This document shows positions 10,467-21,960 of a stretch of DNA of 64,000 bases, piece by piece. The notes under the pieces were generated by a model that was not told where the DNA came from, searched no databases, and saw only the letters and a list, made by a program, of their open reading frames with translations. Origin of the DNA: Pisolithus tinctorius (taxonomy: Eukaryota; Basidiomycota; Agaricomycetes; Boletales; Pisolithaceae); the NCBI GenBank assembly GCA_024663395.1, contig JANFAH010000005.1, positions 1,550,001 to 1,614,000 on the forward strand, read 5' to 3'. Every line of letters starts with the position of its first letter. The first letter of the stretch is position 1. A program made the position numbers and the translations under genes.

Positions 10467-10805
10467 TCAGCATTCAACAATCATATGTATGATTGAGTTC
10501 GAGGGTAAATGTGCATCCAATGACGTCGTTCTTGTCCTCAACAAGACTTTCTAACCGTGTTCTTTCTTCTTCGGAAGCATCATGACTTCCGGAGGAGCCC
10601 AATTGGCCTCGCTCGCTAGTATTTCATAAAGCGGCGAGCTGGAGGCATATTTTTCTATAAGTTTTGTGATCTTCGGCAAGTCCGCCATTCGGCGTACGGG
10701 CTGGATATCCAGGGATAGAGCTCCAAATATTTCTACACCCCGCTGCTCACAAGCCTCCTTACACTACTCGGCGAAGTCCATCGAACATTCGCTTATAATG
10801 AGTTG
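10467..10805 (-). pseudogene. Degraded 3' fragment of TACO1
   Basis: Resembles the 3' part of the intact TACO1 gene (13638 to about 13995) in the same orientation. On the minus strand it begins with sequence matching an internal TACO1 exon, continues ADLPKITKLIEKYASSSPL and ILASEANWAP, then shifts frame. A one-base deletion relative to TACO1 in the segment following NWAP disrupts the frame, and DASEEE reappears in another frame. All upstream exons are absent. It lies between the two NYN-LOTUS genes and marks the right end of duplication unit 1. Confidence 0.85.
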
Positions 10806-11139
10806 TATCCCTCCCGATCAACGTTCATACAGTCTTACTAAGAACTTCCGACGAAGGGTGAAGATCAATGATCGTGGACGTCGGTCATAATTAGATTAAC
10901 CATATTAGACGTTGCTCATATCGTCAGAATCGTATCCCAGACTGGTTTTGTCTTTGGCTAGTAAGTTTGGTTAGTTGGCGATGCAGTGTGTCCATGGCAT
11001 GAACAGTCGAGTTATGTCCCTGGGAAGGTGCACCTACGTACTGCCTTGGAACGACACATGCCAGTGAGACATAATCAAAACACTGCCTACGGGGACCAGA
11101 CACACTCTACGCTCTTTATCACTCCTTCCTGGGATTTCC
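10806..11139 (+). promoter_or_regulatory. Upstream region of NYN-LOTUS copy 2
   Basis: About 330 bases between the TACO1 fragment and the start of copy 2. It aligns by eye with 6931-7316 but with more substitutions and indels than the catalytic exons show. It presumably contains the copied promoter. Confidence 0.6.
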
Positions 11140-13995
11140 ATGGTCAACCAAGACAAGGTGGCCATATTCTGGGACTTTGGTCAGTTCTGTTTACGTCCTG
11201 CTGGAAGGTGTCTTGTAATCCACCAGCGCTACTTGTAGAAAATTGTTGTCCTCCCTCGACGCAGGGATTGGGATATGATATTGTGAATAACATCGGGCGC
11301 ATAGCTCGCATATTTGGATCCGTAACCACCTTCAAAGCATACCTGGACATATCGAGCCAACCTCCCAAGTCCACAGCTCTTCGTTCAGAGCTTCAGCTAT
11401 CCGGCGTCTCGGTGGTAGATTGTCCTCACAACGGCAAGAAAGATGTTGTTGACAAGATGGCCATGGGTATGTTCGTGAAATACTTTCGGAGCCTTTTCCA
11501 TTGATAAAATGCCGTCAAGTCGATATGTTCGCTTTTGCTGTTGACAACCCTGCACCCGCTACTGTTATCCTCATTGCTGCGGATAGAGACTATGCCTATG
11601 CGCTCTCTACTCTTCGTCTCCGTAATTACAAGGTTGTATTGATCACTCCTTGTGTCTCAACCTGTCTCGAGGCTTGTGCCTCGTTCGTCATAGACTGGAA
11701 CGTCGCCCTCACGAAGACTAGAACAGAGTCAAACACTGACTGCGTCCGGCGACCATATGTTGACACTGAAGCCAGTCTTTTTGATAGACTTTCACAGGAA
11801 GTCTCCCAATTTGGCAACAATTTGACTGTGATCTCCGCGCCTCTGGAAGGCATAAAGCTCCAGCGAATCAACAGGCAAAACTTGATTCGTCCGTCACTTG
11901 CTGACAACGATGCTGGCGTTACTAGTGAATCTAAGTTCGCTCCGGGATCCTTGGAAGGCATGGACCGGTGTACCAGCGGCACTGGCGACTCGTCAATTTT
12001 CGTTACCCCCGCCCCAAAGGTAGCTGCTTTCTCCCCTCACTCGTCCATGTCCCCGCCATCTCTTTTGCACACACACAATATTCTATCCGAAGCCGTTTCG
12101 AAGCCAAGCAGCGGGCCTTCGCGACCTGTTACAGAGAACCTCTTATCACAACATGACATTTGTCTTAAAATGTCTGGTGATGCAGATGCAATCACCAAAC
12201 ATTTTGATTCATTTGTACCGAACGGTGGTGAAAACCACGAATTCCCCAAGGATGAGCCACCGTCGCCCACCTCAACAGGTTCTCCCGTTGTGAAAGCACC
12301 ACCACTACCGACTACTTTCAACTACTCTTCGAGCCCTCATTCGGTACCCCTGCTCAATCCAAGACTAAACATGTCATCGACAACTTCTACCTTGTCGGGA
12401 ACAAGGACAATCTCGGGTGGAACCATTGTCTCTATTGGTGACAGTTCCCGCAAGGTAGAATTGGTAGACACTCCCAAATCCGAAATAGGGCGAATGGCAG
12501 CTCCGCTGTCTAAGTCAAGTCCGCCTAGACCTGCTGTGGGCGCAGATCTTTCAACAGCTTATTGTCTCCCGAAATGTGATCATCCGCCAGCTGATGATCT
12601 GGTTGCTGGGGGAAGCTCTTCATCCCTTTGCCAATCTAGTCTGCACGGGAGTCGTAACGGCAGTAGCCGTAACATTACTCCGGTGTTGGCGAACGGTGAT
12701 AGCAACACTTATGTTCCTGGAGAGACGAGCTCGACAGGCTGTCGGAGCTTTGTATCTTGCTCGAAGGGATCCAGCCAGTCCATGGAGAAACGAAGTACGC
12801 ATGCAAGCTCAGTGGAAAGTATCCCGGAAGAACTAGTGGGCAGTGACGATCCCTCTGGTGTCTCTTCCTCAGATGCCACACCTAATATGATTCCTGGATC
12901 TCTGGCGGTTCAGATGCCAACTCGCCCTTCAAGCGTTATGTCCACAAACACAGCAACAGGACAGGTTAACCGGGAAAAAATTCGATGGCAATTCCTGCCA
13001 TTGATTCAACAATTAGTTGCGGATCGGCGTAACAGCGTTTTCCGCTCGAGTCGCTCCGACGTTGCGGCACTTCTGCAAGTTGACAAGAAGGTGTTCAAGC
13101 GTGTTGGAGTAACTAAATTCAAGGGTTACATAACCCTTGCACAGCGATTGGGTTTGGTTGTGCTCGGGGGAGCAGAGGGTGATGCATGGGTCGCCTTACA
13201 TCCGGATTGGCTCACCGAAGTTCAATCCAACACCGCGATGGAAGGTGATTCGCGCGCAGCAGATGTAAAGCATACCAAAATTTCCAGAGAAATCAGTGCT
13301 GGCTGTTTCCAGCCCTTGGTCGATATCTTGGTGCCGTTCCATCGATCAGGTGTTCGACGGGTGTTACGGTCACGGGTCAAGCGGATGTTAGAGCCAACCG
13401 TCTACCGAGATGCGGGAGTGCCCGGGTTCAAGCAGTACATCGCTCTTGCTGTCGAAGTAGGTGTTGTCCTGTGCGACGATGCAGACAGCCATGACTGGAT
13501 ACACTTGCATCCTGCCGTTGAAACGCAAGTGGATGTCACCTACCACGTGTCATTTGGTGCGTCCTCTGGGTGAACCATTGGCTAAATGTGATGTGCCTAT
13601 GCAATGTATTGTCTAATTGCGTATTAATTGTATACTGTTAGCATTCAACAACCAAATGATTGGGTTCTAGGGTAGTGAATACGCGTTCGATGTCGTCGTT
13701 CTCTTGTAGGTCTTCAACAAGACTGTCCACAAGTGACCTTTCCTCCTCGGAAGCATCACGATTTTCTAAAGGAGCCCAATTCACTTCGCTCGTTAGTATT
13801 TCGCAAAGTGGCGAACTGGGGGCATATTCTTCTATAAGTTTTGTGACCTTTGACAAGTCCACCATGCGGCATACGAGCTGGATGTATTTTTAAAGATGCA
13901 CCTGGGGACGGAGCTCCAAACACTCACTTCTACACCCCGCTGCCCAGGCCCCTCCTCACACCACTCGGCGAAGTCTACCGGACATTCGGTCATGA
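10811..13995 (+). repeat. Tandem segmental duplication, unit 2
   Basis: The right copy of the direct repeat starting at 6931. It holds NYN-LOTUS copy 2 and the 3' part of the intact TACO1 gene. The right limit is where similarity to the TACO1 fragment stops, near GGCGAAGTCTACCGGACATT (about 13970-13990). Confidence 0.8.
11140..13573 (+). CDS. NYN-domain nuclease with two LOTUS (OST-HTH) domains, copy 2
   Basis: Paralog of the gene at 7317. Exons 11140-11179, 11239-11466 and 11520-13573 join in frame to 773 residues with identical intron positions. The NYN domain keeps WDFENCCPPS, NGKKDVVDK and AADRDYAY. The linker differs strongly from copy 1 and includes about 150 extra bases (about 12289-12440, Ser/Thr/Pro-rich). 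LOTUS-like domains lie near residues 575-655 (KIRWQFLPLIQQLV ... GGAEGDAWVALHP) and 682-755 (CFQPLVDILVPF ... AGVPGFKQYIAL ... HDWIHLHP). The C terminus adds SFGASSG, which copy 1 lost to an earlier stop. Same predicted activity as copy 1; target RNA unknown. Confidence 0.85.
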
Positions 13996-14861
13996 GTCGA
14001 TCTAAGAGGTCTTCCATGTCGTCTCCGATTTGCACCTTGATGTAACCCCTTTGTTGAAACAAGAACTTCACAGGTGCCGGGCGAGCTCTTAGGATGAAGT
14101 CAGACGGGGATGATTAGTGGCCATTCGAGTCAAGCTAGTCGCACCCATGGTGATGCAAAATCTCTCTTAACTTCCCCACCGTACGATTAATATTATCGGA
14201 CCGGCATTCTCTTTCCGGTCGCTCAGTCAGCTATAATATCCGACAGAAAAAGAGAGACTCGTGCTCACATAATAAGACCGGTGGTAGCATTCATCATCGC
14301 TTCGAAGGTTAGCATTTGACCGTGACCTTTTGTGCGTTCTGCCTGTATTACTTAGCTCCTCAGCCATGGTCGGCAAGGATCACTCACTCTGGCAATGGCA
14401 TTCTCTATGTTTTCCTTGGGAACTCCTGCCTCCTTGGCTCTGCGTATTGCCGTAGCCAACATGGAATTTTCTTCCGGCCTCATAGAGCCACCGACTATAA
14501 AAATGTTGATCAGTCCTACGGCTCCGGTTGTCAATCACGGGATCACAGACTCTTGGCCGCGGTTATAATTTCCTGTCAGGTTCAACCTCAAAGTTAGTCG
14601 GGGGAGACTCTGAGAAGTGACGACAAAGAACGACGTACCATCGCAGCCTTCCCGTACATCTTAGACTTCTTCGCATCTTCTAGTCCTTTGCGCTGTTTGA
14701 TTTTTGACCACTGGGAGTCGGTCGCACTTCGAAAGCAGATTCAATTATTGATAGGAAAACTTGCGTACCTTGTTATGACCTGCAAAACACCCAGGTGTCC
14801 GGGTGAACGTCCGTATAGATAACAGGTTGGGTTTTTTCGGCAGGAAGCCAGAGTGTAGCAT
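13638..14861 (-). CDS. TACO1: TACO1/YebC-family mitochondrial translation activator
   Basis: Homologue of TACO1, which promotes mitochondrial translation of COX1; the family is related to bacterial YebC. Exon 1 from ATG 14861 encodes MLHSGFLPKKPNLLSIRTFT, a basic, hydroxylated N terminus typical of a mitochondrial presequence. It then gives the family signature AGHNK, spliced to WSKIKQRKG, with LEDAKKSKMYGKAAM following. Later exons give MLATAIRRAKEAGVPKENIE, CPVDFAEWCEEGP and a C-terminal domain with ASEEERSLVDSLVEDLQEND and IERVFTTLEPN; the stop is at 13638. Several short introns interrupt it and the exact middle joins (about 13880-14350) were not all resolved. It is the intact parent of the fragment at 10467-10805. 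Confidence 0.88.
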
Positions 14862-15110
14862 TACACTTTACACTCACACCAAGTCAACTTGGTTACTATC
14901 GCGGAGCGGAAAACGGAGACCAATTTGGAGTGCCGATTCTATTGGCAGGGTATCACTAGCTACCGTATTGACATTGCGACCCGGGGTAGATACCGGTCCC
15001 ACATTGTGTGCACCAGTTGTTACATCGCGAACTATATACACTTCGTAGTAATGGTGATGGCACTTAACGCGCTCGACCTTAAACTTTGTTGTTACAGCTA
15101 CGAGCAAAGA

Positions 15111-17861
15111 TTATATATATGATGTGTCTCCAACAGTTTTCACGGTTGTTTCCGCGCGTGAGAGAGGTATTCCCGGCGCGCCTGCCGCGCGGACTGCACT
15201 CGCGAGATCGAGGTGGAAGAAAGGTGTGTCGAGGGGGACCAACGGCGCAGTGTTGCTTGGGTTGCCTCCTGATACTGGCAGTTCCATGATCTCTGGTGCC
15301 TCGATGTCACTCGTCGGGATCTCATTATCTTTTCCCCAATCTCCCCTGAGGGGGCCACGGTAAGGTACCACAGGAGCAATTTCTGGAGGAATGTCGGATG
15401 CAGGGGTGCCCGTGCCAAACCCGCCAGCAATTAGTGCCCGACGGGACCACGGAGAGAGAACGGAAGCAAAGTGAAACTAGAACGCGCAATGAGTCGACTT
15501 GAGCGAAACCCTTGATAGGACCACACTGACCTCGACAGGATGGTTAACCCATCTCTGCACTTCATTCCGAGTGTCAATCAGCGCTTGTACAGCGGTGGTG
15601 TCGATGTGAGACCTGCGGTGTTGTTCCTTAGCTCTACCTGAACTGCAGTGGGTGTTTGGTGACTTACACTACGGAGAAATCTAGGACTATCGCATGGAGA
15701 TCCGGCTTTGCGTCGTTGGCAGCCTTGGCGGCAGCAAGGTCTCCATGAAGCGGACCAGGATCGTTCCAAGGACGGTCGCGTAGTTTGATCTTGCCCACGT
15801 CTATGCCCCGTCGTATGTGCTCCTTCACATAATCGACAATAGCACTGTTGACAATTGAGCAGTTAGGGTAAAGATAGCTTTCCTCCAGGCGATAGATGAT
15901 GACACCAGGCGAAGGCGGCTCAATCTTGATATCGGAGTTGGTCACACCATCGGCGCGAAGAGGAAGGAACACCTCGCGACTTTTTTCTGGGTCCCGCGGG
16001 TCTGACACCTTGACTTTTCCGAGGAAAGAGCCGCGCGGATGCGCAATGCGGAGGAGCAGGAAAGCGAGGGACGCGCATATCGAGGTATAAATGCCGTTCT
16101 CGATTGTGGAGAAGACGGTCACCAGGACCGCGGCAGTCCAAATAAAGAATTCTATTGGTGAAATCCGCCAGAACGTGTACACCTGCGATGGTGCTGCGAC
16201 CAGGTCCGCGACGGCATGGATGATGACCGCCGAAAGGCCGGCACTGGGAATCCAGTAGAACGCCGGGGTAAGGCCGTAGAGCGCAACAATAACCACGACC
16301 GCAGTGAATATTCCAGCGATAGGGGTGCGGACGCCGGACTTGGACTTCAACGCAGAACGTGAAAACGATCCCGTGGCGGGGTAGGCGTGGAAAACACTGC
16401 CGACTGTGTTCGTTACTCCAATGGCAATCAGCTCTTGGTTAGGATTAATCTTGTAGCCGTTCATTCGACCAAAAGCTAGGAGGGTGTTAGTATACAGATA
16501 AACAAGAATTAAAAACGATGCTTTCCCACATTTCGAAATAGCGATATGCTCCAAGAGCAGGATGATGGTAGCGACGGGCAGCTGGGGAGCAAGAGCCTTC
16601 AGAAGCTCCGTGTCGATGACTGGAGGGCCGACATCCTGAAACCCTCGGGGGACGTTTTGAAGGATCTTGATTGGATATTTTCCAGATTTAGACTTGTGGT
16701 CTCTACAGTACAGCCATGCAGCAATGGTCAACACGATGATAATGAAGGCGTTCCTGGAAACGGAGACGAAAAACATTGCACGGCCTGCCGAAGGTAATCT
16801 GAACGTCGTGATAAGAGGATACTGCGATTACACCTACGGCTCCTTGGATAACGATCCGAGATTCTATTGCAAGCTATGCGAATGATGTAGAGCGCAGCGA
16901 GCCCTGGCAGTCCCCACGCAGCATCAAGAGTGGTTCCAGGTAAGCCTTTGAGAGTGTTGATGATAACCTCATACGTAGCGGCCCTGGTACTGTTGTAAAC
17001 GTCAGCGTAGATCACCAGAACACGAGGAACATCCAACCCACTTGAACCCGGTAATTCCCATCAATCCTGGGACTTGACCAGCAACTATGTTGATAGCTGA
17101 ACCGGTCATGAAACCGCTCACAGCGGGTAATGGAATAAATTCTACGATCCATCCTAATCTCAACAAGCCGATGCCCAGAACAATGAAACCACATATGAAC
17201 GCCACCGTCGTCGCAATCTGTGGGCCGCTCCATTCGTTGGGATGCTTTGAGTCGACGGCTGCAATGATTTGCGCCACAGTCAAAGACATAACTGCGACGG
17301 GGCCGATAGAAACATCTTTGGACGTGGCGAAGAACTAGGGGAATGGTTATTTTGGACCATGGGGTTAGCTCAAGGACTCACGCAGTAAACGAGGACTCCG
17401 ACGAAAGAGGAGTACAGGCCGTACTGAGGGGGGAGCGTAGCAATCTGTCGAGAGATGTCTTTTATGTGATCGTTCGAGCCTAGAAACCCGGTGGATATCT
17501 TACCTGGGCGTAAGACATGCTCTGAGGCACCAGGACCAATCCGACGGTGAGACCAGCAATAAGGTCACCAGTTAACCAGCCAGTGTCTGAGAACGGTGAG
17601 GGGATATATATGAGATGGTAAGGAGGCCGCCTTACTGTAGCGAGTGATCCACCCAAGGATTGGGAAAAGGCTGGTAAGATAGTCAATTACCTGGCCATCT
17701 GTAAGTGACTCAAAGAGGGGGAGGACAGTGCAGTAACCACCCACAGCGCGTTTTGGATCTGTCGCCCGGGCCTTGATGTAGTTGGCGGTTGTAATGACTG
17801 GGGCCTCATCTTCAGGGCGCCCGACGATTTTTCCGGCGATGTGCTTTATTGTGGAAGCCAT
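15111..17861 (-). CDS. SulP-family sulfate permease with STAS domain
   Basis: A plasma-membrane sulfate transporter (SLC26/SulP). Start at 17861 (MASTIKHIAGKIVGRPEDEA). The transport core includes FPILGWITRY, GDLIAGLTVGLVLVPQSMSY, VPGLMGITGFKWV, FIVLGIGLLRLGWIVEFI, AVSGFMTGSAINIV, GYKINPNQELIAIGVTN, GSVFHAYPATGSFSRSALK, SGVRTPIAGIFTAVVVIVAL and STIENGIYTSICASLAFLLL. The C-terminal STAS domain includes PDLHAIVLDFSVV joined to SHIDTTAVQALIDTRNEV. A cytosolic tail with acidic and Pro-rich stretches ends at 15111. Many short introns are present. The family is normally induced by sulfur limitation; no regulatory site was identified here. Confidence 0.92.
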
Positions 17862-19505
17862 GCGAGGAACAAGTTAGGGGAGGGGCGGAGGCTGGGTTGG
17901 GTGTCTGTCAGTCATGAAAAATATTCTAAAGACAAAGTGACCAGAGGGGTACGAGACTCCCAATGACGAAAGGGCGAGTTGAAGGAGTGCATACACACCT
18001 CTCTGAATGGCCGGTGATTAGTGACCGTACTGCCAACGATAAATCGGGCTGATTCCTGTAAATAAAATTGATCAGCCGTCTGCAAGGCCCAGAGGGGTCA
18101 AGCTACTGGCTGTGTGTGGTGCCAGCCTATTTTATACCAGTCACCAAGTGCACAGAGTACTCATCGTACTGTGGCGAATGTCGACTAAGCACGCCATTCG
18201 CCACGGGAGTGACGCGTCTCACTAAGTCAGTAACTGACATTCGCTGAGCTTGGTAATTCTGTCATCAATACATGTTTGCTCAGGGCTGCCATCATTATTT
18301 CTATCCTGGTAGTCTATATGGGTATTCCAGCCCTTAAAGCTTCCCCGTAATACACGGTATTTCTCCGCTCAAGTTTGCAAATAAAATAATGAAGAACTCT
18401 AGCACTGCCGCACGGTTACAAGGACTAAAACGCTCACAGATGCATGATAAGCAGTTGGAATTTTCAGCGGACCAGGAGAAACTCGAGTTTAGCGTCTCGA
18501 CGCATACCAGACGCCCCACGGATCGAGGCACGCACACGTAGCCACGCAAAGTCCTGATTGTTGTCCATTTTGGCTACGAGAGACACCGCTCTCTCCTTAT
18601 TGACAGAACGGGTCAACGGGAACGGACCACAGTTCGTCGTAGTTCGGAAGTATTCACTTGCACCGCATTGGGCACAAGGCACATCGGTACAGAACGCGAA
18701 CGCATACCAGGGCTCTAGCCTGCTCTAAACGAGCTGTGTATACGGGCGTGTCACGTACTTGACAGTCATGAGGTTATCGTTTCGTCGCCTGAACGCAAGA
18801 CGTCGAAAGTCGCGCAAAACGCGTTTGAGATTGCGACAACTGTCATGCCTATGGTTTCTTCAGGAGCTAGGTGGATCAGTTCTGTCAAACGATGGCATAT
18901 GCAGGCGACAAACTAACCTAGGCTATCGGACGGACCCTTGGCGGTAGTCAGGCGGAACCGCCCGTATGGCTGAGGAGCACAGGATTGTCACGGGTGAGAA
19001 CAGATAATTTCCAAAGAAATGATATCCCTTGGGGGGAAGAGGGGGTAAGTGACGAAAGTATGAGACATTCTTTGACGCTCGCAACGCAATCCCTGATGCT
19101 TCGAACCGTTCCGCTGTTCATCTCGTAACCGTTCGGAAGCGTGCGTATCGATTCGGAACAAAGAGCACTTTGGCAGTAGCGCCTGTTTGACTGTTTAAAC
19201 TCATAAGATCAGTTGGTGCCACTTCGCAGTGTTGAAAAGTCGTCCCTACCGTGCTGCGTGCCCGAGTGCAGAGTGGTACATACCAATACACTGTCACTGT
19301 GGCCCTGCAAGCTTGGGCCGAATCAAGAATGTCCAAGATAGGAAGTCAGCCACCACCGCACCCCGCACAAAGACAGTCACGTTTGAATTTGTTCGACCAG
19401 AGCGCAGAGCGCCTACCATAATACCCTCAAACCGGCCAGTCGCATAGTATTTTTTTTAACGATTTCTTTCTTTTCTTTGTCTTTGTTCCTTTTTCATTAC
19501 GACTA
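17862..19505. other. Gene-poor region, 1.6 kb
   Basis: Lies between the divergent SulP permease and STRAP. Only short ORFs with no recognisable family occur (for example minus-strand frames at 18334-18682). It presumably holds the SulP promoter at its left end and the STRAP promoter at its right end. No transposon ends or RNA gene were recognised. Confidence 0.6.
19449..19497 (+). promoter_or_regulatory. Pyrimidine-rich tract upstream of STRAP
   Basis: A run of T and C (including TTTCTTTCTTTTCTTTGTC) ending 9 bases before the STRAP ATG. CT-rich stretches just upstream of start codons are common in fungal core promoters of well-expressed genes. No binding factor is inferred. Confidence 0.5.
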
Positions 19506-20684
19506 ATGACTTCTCAGCCAAAGGCTGTCCCACTCGTTGCTCCGGGCCATACCCGCCCAGTGACCCATCTCTCGTTTTCTCCACTCCAGGACGATGGCAC
19601 CTACTTGCTGGTATCCAGTTGCAAGGATGGAAATCCCATGCTCAGAGAGTGGACCGGTGATTGGATCGGCACCTTCTTGGGTCACAAAGGTGCCGTGTGG
19701 AGCACCAAGCTTTCCCCTGACACGTCCAGGGCTGTATCGGGCAGCGCTGACTTCACTGCGTAAGTAGTAGACATATCTGTAAGCTCTCTCGATGTGCTTA
19801 AAATCTTGTTTAACAGAAAAGTCTGGGATACATATTCTGGAGAGGCACTCTGCTCTTTTCCTCATAACCACATCGTTCGGACCGTAGCAATATCTCCGGC
19901 ATTGTCGCATATAGTTACTGGTGGCCAGGAAAAGATAGTGCGCATTTTCAACCTTGGTAGACCCGACGCAGATCCCGACCTCCTCTGCGACACCGGGACG
20001 ACGGCCCATAACGGGACAGTGAAGAGTGTAGTTTGGATCGGAGACCACACACCGGCATCCGCAGGTGAAGATGGTGTGCTAAAGTATGCGTCCTACACGA
20101 ACCAAACGATTTGCATCTCAGTGACTACAATACAGGTGGTGGGACATACGGACCCGAAAGCAAGTTGCGTCTCTGAGTTTTCCGGGTCCCATTACTTCGA
20201 TGGAATATTCCGCTCCGACCAGTCGATTGGTCGTTACCTCTGGAAAATCTGTGGCTTTTATACCCGCCCTGCCTACCGCGGCGCCGACTCACAGCTTGAC
20301 ACTATCATACCAGCCATCTTCTGCTTCTCTTCATCCCATTCGGCAAGACCGGTTCGTCACGGGTAGCATGAATGATGAATGGGTTAGGATACACAGTATA
20401 GACGGGGAAGAGAGGGATGTTCTCAAGGGACACCACGGTCCCGTCCATTGTGTAGAGTTCAGCCCAGATGGAGAGATTTATGCTAGTGGCAGCGGTACGT
20501 CCTACGGCCCATTGTGAGGTATGCATCTGACTGACATAATACCGCTGTGACTTGTAGAGGATGGTGAGTTACGCTACCAGAGTCTCCTCGATTTCATTGA
20601 CTGGGTACAGGTACCATCCGTTTATGGCAAACGACCCCTGGCAAGACGTACGGTTTGTGGCAAGGGACGGCGAGTGGCAGTTAG
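19506..20684 (+). CDS. STRAP: STRAP/unrip-like WD40 protein
   Basis: A single beta-propeller of WD40 repeats, related to STRAP (unrip), which in animals acts in the SMN complex and in TGF-beta signalling; the fungal role is less clear. The start is MTSQPKAVPLVAPGHTRP. The exons read GHKGAVWSTKLSPDTSR, joined through ADFTA to KVWDTYSGEALCSF. Then come VLK joined to WWDIRTRKQVASLSF, PITSMEYSAPTSRLVVTSGK, GHHGPVHCVEFSPDGEIYAS, and the last repeat EDGTIRLWQTTPGKTYGLWQ followed by GTASGS and the stop at 20682-20684. Splice joins were confirmed by restoration of these repeat motifs. Confidence 0.9.
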
Positions 20685-20867
20685 GTGTACAAAGGGAGGG
20701 AAAATGTGGATATGATTGTGCCGATCCACTTTGTATATGCTTTTCTATTCAACGGTACCTTTGTGTGATCAGTACTAGCCAAAAACGTATGACTTGCTGG
20801 GTCAGACGGCCGCATTGCGTCATAGCCCGCTTGCCCCAGCGGGCGTCTTCACTTTTTGCGTTCGACG

Positions 20868-21758
20868 ATGACTGGCCCGCAAAGGCATCGCCCGTCCTCT
20901 TCGCCACCGCCGACCATCACCTACCATCGTTCGTCGACGTTGCTACCCATCCCAGCCCCACAAATTGCACAGGCTGCTGTGGGAGGCGCCCATTATTCTA
21001 CCATGTATACGTCACATCATACTCGCAGACGTAGTTCGGGCAGCGACGGACTGCACAGGACATCGCAATCTGCGGGAGATGCGGAGGAAAGTGACAGGCG
21101 GAGGATCGTGGATGACCTCAACGAACTCTTTTGCTGTAGGCCCAGCATAGACATTTTCAAGCGGACATGGCGACACGATGCGATTTTTGAGGCGTGTATA
21201 TGCTACTTTCTGTTTGAGAACGATGCTTGATCGTCGCATACATATGTAGGACCCCTGGGTAAAGTGCGAGGGTTATAATGAATATGGTCCTCAGGTTAGC
21301 AAGTGCACCGTGCGTTCCGATAATCGACTGCTCATTTGGCTTAGTTTTTTGCCATGGTATATGTCGGACAGCACGGTTAGCCTGTTAGGCAACGAGACTA
21401 ATGAGACTTATTCTCAGCCCAAACTCTTTCAAGCCAAGATATTATCTAGCCGAATCATGTTATCTACTCAGTCACCGAACCGCCTGATATATTCCAAGTC
21501 TCAAGAATATACCCTGCGTTTCTTGGGAAAGAAGAAGGTACGTAGGGATCCTGACGAACCAAACTGACGATCACGGTCCGATAGAGAGTTGATTCCGTTG
21601 TTGTTGTCGATTTGGACGAAAACGACAAGATCATGCGGGTGGAAGACAAGTGGGGGGGTGCGGAACAGCCGACACACTATGGCACGTTGCATCTTCGCCG
21701 GGCAAGTGCAGTAATTATATCGTGGTTGATCAGAGTACCGAGGTGGCAGTCGGATTAG
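20868..21758 (+). CDS. NTF2/SnoaL-like protein of unknown function
   Basis: A fungal protein of about 230 residues. A Ser/Pro/His-rich N terminus from ATG 20868 is followed by RRIVDDLNELFCCRPSIDIF and KRTWRHDAIFE. A later exon reads DPWVKCEGYNEYGPQ; then come NRLIYSKSQEYTLRFLGKKK, joined to RVDSVVVVDLDENDKI, and MRVEDKWGGAEQPTHYGTLH. The order (helix with FxRTWxxDAxFEDP, then several strands, then a DKWxG motif) resembles SnoaL/NTF2-fold proteins often seen as hypotheticals in fungal genomes. The fold assignment is inference from pattern; catalytic function is unknown. The stop is at 21756-21758. Confidence 0.65.
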
Positions 21759-21865
21759 CGGGGTTGATGTATTTGTGGTCATATGAATAAATAGCGGAGG
21801 CTTCCTTTCTTTATCGATACGGGGTCAGCTGGACAAAGTTTATGGACTCCGCTATCTGTGTAGGA

Positions 21866-21876
21866 GATATAAACAA
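21866..21876 (+). promoter_or_regulatory. TATA-like element upstream of the SDR gene
   Basis: GATATAAACAA lies about 85-95 bases before the start codon at 21961 and is followed by CT-rich sequence. Consistent with a TATA box by position and sequence; not otherwise supported. Confidence 0.4.
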
Positions 21877-21960
21877 CCCTCGCATACTATCTCCTGTCTG
21901 CAGGCTCGATTAATATCCTCACCCATCTCCCGTTTACAGGCTTGAACTCACCAACTTACC

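Larger units (their letters stand above)
6931..10805 (+). repeat. Tandem segmental duplication, unit 1
   Basis: The left copy of a direct repeat of about 3-4 kb. It comprises the NYN-LOTUS promoter and gene and, in reverse orientation, the 3' part of a TACO1 gene. The right copy starts at about 10811. Boundaries were set by eye from the shared upstream string TCAACGTTCATAC and from where TACO1 similarity stops. The units differ in length mainly because copy 1 carries an extra LOTUS-linker repeat and the TACO1 fragment is cut off. Confidence 0.8.

Noticed and set aside
10467..10805. Possible functional second TACO1 gene
   Set aside because: Only the 3' part is present, it contains a frame-disrupting indel and there are no upstream exons.
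19503..20048. Minus-strand 181-codon frame
   Set aside because: Antisense to STRAP exons; no recognisable motifs, and the WD40 reading on the plus strand is unambiguous.
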